Source of the DNA: a virus
Virus record (IMG/VR): IMGVR_UViG_3300010885_011634
Span: 27,264-91,263 of that record
DNA length: 64,000 nucleotides
Direction: 5' to 3' (one strand)
Made by a program: the position numbers and the translations under genes. The notes under the pieces are model-generated. The model was not told the origin of the DNA. It ran no database searches and worked only from the letters and a program-made list of their open reading frames with translations. Of the stretch, positions 61,701 through 64,000 are shown piece by piece. Every line of letters starts with the position of its first letter. Within the stretch, counting starts at the first letter, position 1.

Positions 61701-64000
61701 ACTGCCATACCGTAGGCGTTTTCGTCACCTTGTCCGTCAAGTGCTCTTGACCAAGTGACTGCTCCGGTATCAGCGTTGATTTTACTAGTGACTATTAGTT
61801 CATTTCCCTCATCATTGACATAACCAACCACTATAGGCTGTCCAAAAGAATCCACATCAACTACTGTGTTGTAGTTAGGGACACCAACATCATAGGCCTG
61901 ACTCCACACTTCAGCACCGTCTATTTGGCTGAGTTTAGTCAACGTGGCAATCTCGTAACCACCACCTGTACTCGACGATCCAGCAACATAGATATGTCCG
62001 GTGTGCGATACTGCCAGTCCCCAAGGGTTGGTGTAATCTGCGCCCTTAAACGCCATGCTCCATACTTTTACGCCAGCACTGGTAAATCTAGCCACACTGC
62101 TGTATGAACCAGTTAGACCGCCACCTGTATTCTCACTGTGGATCATCAAGGCCACAATGTCACCGTCGGGCAAATATTCAACACTAGCGGCCATTGCTGG
62201 CGTATCGGCCGCGCCGCTTGGTGTTTCAAATTCCTGTACCCAAATATCAGCACTGGGATAGGCTGTGGTCTGTACTGAGCCATCTGGGAATTCTATCTGT
62301 CCAACATTGTCAAACGTCCAAGTATGCGATGAAAAATCACCATTCGAACGTGTGTTGATTCTGACTTGATCTGCCGCTGAAAGAGAAATATCATTACCAT
62401 TGGCTTCAATAAAAATGTCGTCTGCGGCAACAAGATTTATGTCAGCATCCTGAGTACCTGTTCTAGTAGTTTCAAGAGTAAAGTCTTTGTTGGCCAAGGT
62501 CAGTGTTGTGGTACCTTCTTCCACTTCAACCACAATATCACCAATGTCGCTACCCGTGCCAATAAAGCCAGCAATGTCATTCCAGTAGTCAAATTCGCTA
62601 CTGCCTTGATCATCTACAATGGTCCAAGTTACAAAGTTGGTGGTACGAGCAATTTGTTCATCGTCATTGCCAATGTAGAAGTACCCATTGATGTAGTCCA
62701 TGGCGTCAATGTACTGACCGTTACTCCAAGTTAGTGTCGCTGTGCCAGTGAACGGTGCTAGTCCACTGGTGTCAAATGGTGTGTCTAATATTTGGTCTGT
62801 GTATAAAGAATTATCGGCGGACTTCCAGTAGAACGTGCCGTTATAGCCCGAGACTGATGAGCCGCCGATAATGACTTTCTCGCCCGAGGTTCCATTATTC
62901 CCACTGCCACTGAATGTTACCTGTGGTGGGCTGGCTTGTGTAATTCCTGAAATAGTTCTAGTGTATGGTATTGGTGTAGTGACATGCCAGGTTGAGCCGT
63001 TGTCATCGCTCCACGCCACGTGTCCGTCACTGTCCGATGCCGCAATGTATCCATTGCCGCCTGCTGTTTCAACAGTGCCACCCGCGTCAATGCCAAGATC
63101 CTGAATAGCAGTAGCCCATGGATCAATTGGCCCGTCGAATGTGCCGTTGCGTGGGTCAAGGTTGGCGTTGACGCCGGCTATACTTTCGTCACCTTCCATG
63201 TACCACGCTGAGCCATTCCATGCTGCCGTGTCAGTTATGTTCATACTAAAACATCTAGCAGAAGTCACTGTGGCTGTTAGGTCAGTGATGTATACACCAC
63301 CGCCATTTGGTGTGCTGCCGCCGTTGCTGCCAACACTGAACATCCAACCCACTCCATTGTAGTCTACGTCTGAAAACTCCCAATTGCTGTCCACAGGATC
63401 GTTACCAAAAAACTCTACCACTGTTTGGTCAACAGTTTCAAAAGTCCAACTTCTACCATCTGTACTATAGCCGTATACACCTTGGTCAAAACTTGATCCG
63501 GTTGGATCATAACTACCTACCGCCACAAAGTATCCGCCGGCGTAGTCAATTTGTCTCCAGTCAACTGTTTCTCCGCCAATTTCATCGGCAGTGCCACTGC
63601 TGCCGCTTACGTATGTTGATGCTTCCAGTCCAGCGAATGTGGTCCAACTCAGTTGATCGCTTTGAATCATGGCCACGGTGACACCGTTGGTGGCCACACG
63701 ATTGATACCTGCACCTGTGTCAACACCTGTGGTCCAGGAGACACCGTCTGTGGATTTGCTGACTGTGCCGTCATCGTTGACTACGACAAAAAAAGTACCT
63801 ATTGCGCCACTACCAGTGTAGGCTGTGGTTTGTATTGTGCCATCTGGAAATGTGATGCTACCATCTGGGCCGAACTGCCAGCCGTGATCTGCACCAGCCA
63901 TATCAGTTCTAATATATAACCCCGGAGGTGCTCCACCGTCGTCAATTCTAATCTGAGTATTGGAGCCGCCAATTTTAACCGTACCAAAACTGTCTGATGC
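58727..64000 (-). CDS. Large multi-domain virion protein with Asp-boxes, propeller and a C-terminal Hint domain (partial, 5' end beyond window)
   Basis: The frame is open to base 64000, so more than 1757 residues exist and the true start lies outside; the ATG at 63901 is internal, because the residues before it (GGAPPGLYIRTD) match an internal repeat (DGAPPGLYITTD). Repeated WxFGxDGxxxFPDGxxQTTAY modules alternate with Asp-boxes (STDGVSW, SDDNGSTW) and a beta-propeller (AVSHTGHIYVAGSSS, AVGPSGEVVTVGW). Before the end comes an FN3-like piece (GLSGGTRYWAQIYAVTPNG). The last 205 residues contain a Hint-like fold: CLLAGTMIAMADG, RTFDQHRIF, YYNVITDYYMNLFSDSIL. G+C is visibly higher than in neighbours. 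Confidence 0.78.
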   Translation of the reverse strand, partial: ASDSFGTVKIGGSNTQIRIDDGGAPPGLYIRTDMAGADHGWQFGPDGSITFPDGTIQTTAYTGSGAIGTFFVVVNDDGTVSKSTDGVSWTTGVDTGAGINRVATNGVTVAMIQSDQLSWTTFAGLEASTYVSGSSGTADEIGGETVDWRQIDYAGGYFVAVGSYDPTGSSFDQGVYGYSTDGRSWTFETVDQTVVEFFGNDPVDSNWEFSDVDYNGVGWMFSVGSNGGSTPNGGGVYITDLTATVTSARCFSMNITDTAAWNGSAWYMEGDESIAGVNANLDPRNGTFDGPIDPWATAIQDLGIDAGGTVETAGGNGYIAASDSDGHVAWSDDNGSTWHVTTPIPYTRTISGITQASPPQVTFSGSGNNGTSGEKVIIGGSSVSGYNGTFYWKSADNSLYTDQILDTPFDTSGLAPFTGTATLTWSNGQYIDAMDYINGYFYIGNDDEQIARTTNFVTWTIVDDQGSSEFDYWNDIAGFIGTGSDIGDIVVEVEEGTTTLTLANKDFTLETTRTGTQDADINLVAADDIFIEANGNDISLSAADQVRINTRSNGDFSSHTWTFDNVGQIEFPDGSVQTTAYPSADIWVQEFETPSGAADTPAMAASVEYLPDGDIVALMIHSENTGGGLTGSYSSVARFTSAGVKVWSMAFKGADYTNPWGLAVSHTGHIYVAGSSSTGGGYEIATLTKLSQIDGAEVWSQAYDVGVPNYNTVVDVDSFGQPIVVGYVNDEGNELIVTSKINADTGAVTWSRALDGQGDENAYGMAVGPSGEVVTVGWMAQFGVVDGVATLYADNNLNWTGGGLTAYSNGVNFTVSVTAGVATFSNISDTIGNRSVDNVIATINGSVFGGVDGVDDMVVKVGTLAANDYDDRMLVVRYNSAGSIQWQKAVQVLVDFDCRGADADIDSEGNIYVCGNFDQDIGGQAMIIIKFNSLGVKQWTRTLQGNCGNFATSIVVSPDNFLYLSAVTIDINVNMVVAKYNTTGDLEWQRLLTNTDGMTFAGNSFFSTEGGSNLAVRDGYVAVGGGFGDLDNFPEIPPNAIVTQFLRDGTEFLAGNYEFVEASFSGELDNTASDITVVDAGKGDSDYAGSITPSDFDPEVDLTSDLIGTLYHGSGDETRLFNGGQSLVLETTGAVTLPKGGFITEGVVTSNPTIQLTPARPDVYSQKLVIKGGTGFIDTTANNNIQLRVNDNIVIVGDTVTFYIEGSNTYANQTLYWWTYPEGLGVADADFGTVTLDGDGDGTFNILIDRDDYEFTVRVSPINGQYDPDNLGVESVLINASEPTYPDYHLHLTTGDLTETSIFLGTDDHNVRTTVDGKIQITTPDTVNNVWEFGTDGSLTIPGDIKSNSNINIDINLSDSTLRRWQFGEDGELTLPNGMTIDSYGTLGVNASVDIGGDNTRISIDNDGAPPGLYITTDAAGTPKGWVFGPDGDLTFPDASVQTTAYPGGGYGLPVCVINSSSNSSVGGVVGAVSVNFTVTNPSGVAISQIGIFLPSVTTSSAATVADSAAAGTQDKIITGLSGGTRYWAQIYAVTPNGTAYSAPNYLTATHICLLAGTMIAMADGTHKAIEDITYTDRMLSWNFDLGCYAETKAVWIKRGETGSQYNLLSFSDGTTLRTFDQHRIFNKQAGEFTYPMTDATPIGTITVNEYGEEITLVSKQVIIDTIEYYNVITDYYMNLFSDSILTSCRFNNIYPIRDMKFVKDGRTLRTRDEFVGVEDRFFYGLRLAEQMYDLSMIEWYVTRLLATETSTELYLA
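58910..59344 (-). other. Hint / intein-like domain coding region
   Basis: The segment begins with Cys of CLLAGTMIAMADGTHKAIED (the block A pattern of hedgehog/intein domains), includes a block B-like TFDQH and a block F-like YYNVITDYY, and is followed by about 60 further residues to the stop. The terminal HN of inteins reads RFNN, so protein splicing is unlikely; autocleavage is possible. Confidence 0.6.

Noticed and set aside
1-64000. tRNA genes, integrase or attachment sites
   Set aside because: No cloverleaf-like segment, recombinase motif or flanking direct repeat was seen on reading either strand; gaps between genes are all under about 130 bases.

Overview
This window is a 64 kb internal piece of a large, AT-rich, T4-like contractile-tailed phage, most probably a marine cyanophage or pelagiphage relative. 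The assignment rests on T4 core proteins that can be read directly (gp32-like SSB, UvsX, UvsY, gp17 and gp16 terminase, gp4-like head completion nuclease, gp19 tube, gp18 sheath, gp14 and gp15 neck and tail completion proteins, gp1-like dNMP kinase), on T4-type late promoters (variants of TATAAATA), and on large repeat-rich fibre genes next to 2-oxoglutarate/Fe(II) oxygenases and flavin-dependent halogenases. No tRNA, rRNA, integrase, CRISPR array or IS element was seen. The host cannot be fixed from this window, because no photosynthesis gene is present.

Layout. 1-2646 (minus): sugar cassette with two tandem GT-B-like proteins (the first cut by the window edge), a GT8-like transferase and a nucleotidyltransferase fused to a mannose-isomerase-type cupin. 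2679-5487 (minus): recombination/replication block gp32 - uvsX - small acidic protein - uvsY. 5614-20121 (minus): one 2OG oxygenase, then packaging and tail genes (gp17, virion proteins, gp16, gp4, gp54-like, gp19, an enlarged gp18), a gp1-like kinase and a neck protein, with one plus-strand HNH-like gene. 20155-23715 (plus): gp14, a 45-residue Cys-rich protein, gp15, a Nudix-like protein and a coiled-coil protein. 23712-24812 (minus): a structural protein. 24895-27242 (plus) and 27239-37725 (minus): the accessory metabolic region, with ten further 2OG/Fe(II) oxygenase-like proteins and four flavin-dependent halogenase homologues in tightly overlapping genes. 37762-64000 (minus): fibre and virion genes, including three tandem glycine-rich adhesins, two giant paralogous fibre proteins (2559 and 1864 aa), two paralogous smaller fibre proteins, a HAD-like protein and a >1757-aa propeller/Asp-box protein ending in a Hint (intein-like) domain and cut by the window edge.

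How it fits together. Late genes make the capsid-tail machinery and an elaborate receptor-binding apparatus. Next to this, and joined to it through a hairpin that could both terminate fibre transcripts and hide the ribosome site of the first downstream oxygenase, lies a halogenase/oxygenase cluster. I infer that it modifies a small molecule, a host surface component or the phage's own adhesins; the sequence does not say which.

A second recurring signal is regulatory. At least eight genes have a late-promoter octamer only 4-5 nt before the ATG and no Shine-Dalgarno sequence. If the octamer sits where it does in T4 (-13 to -6), transcription would begin at or next to the start codon, giving leaderless late mRNAs.
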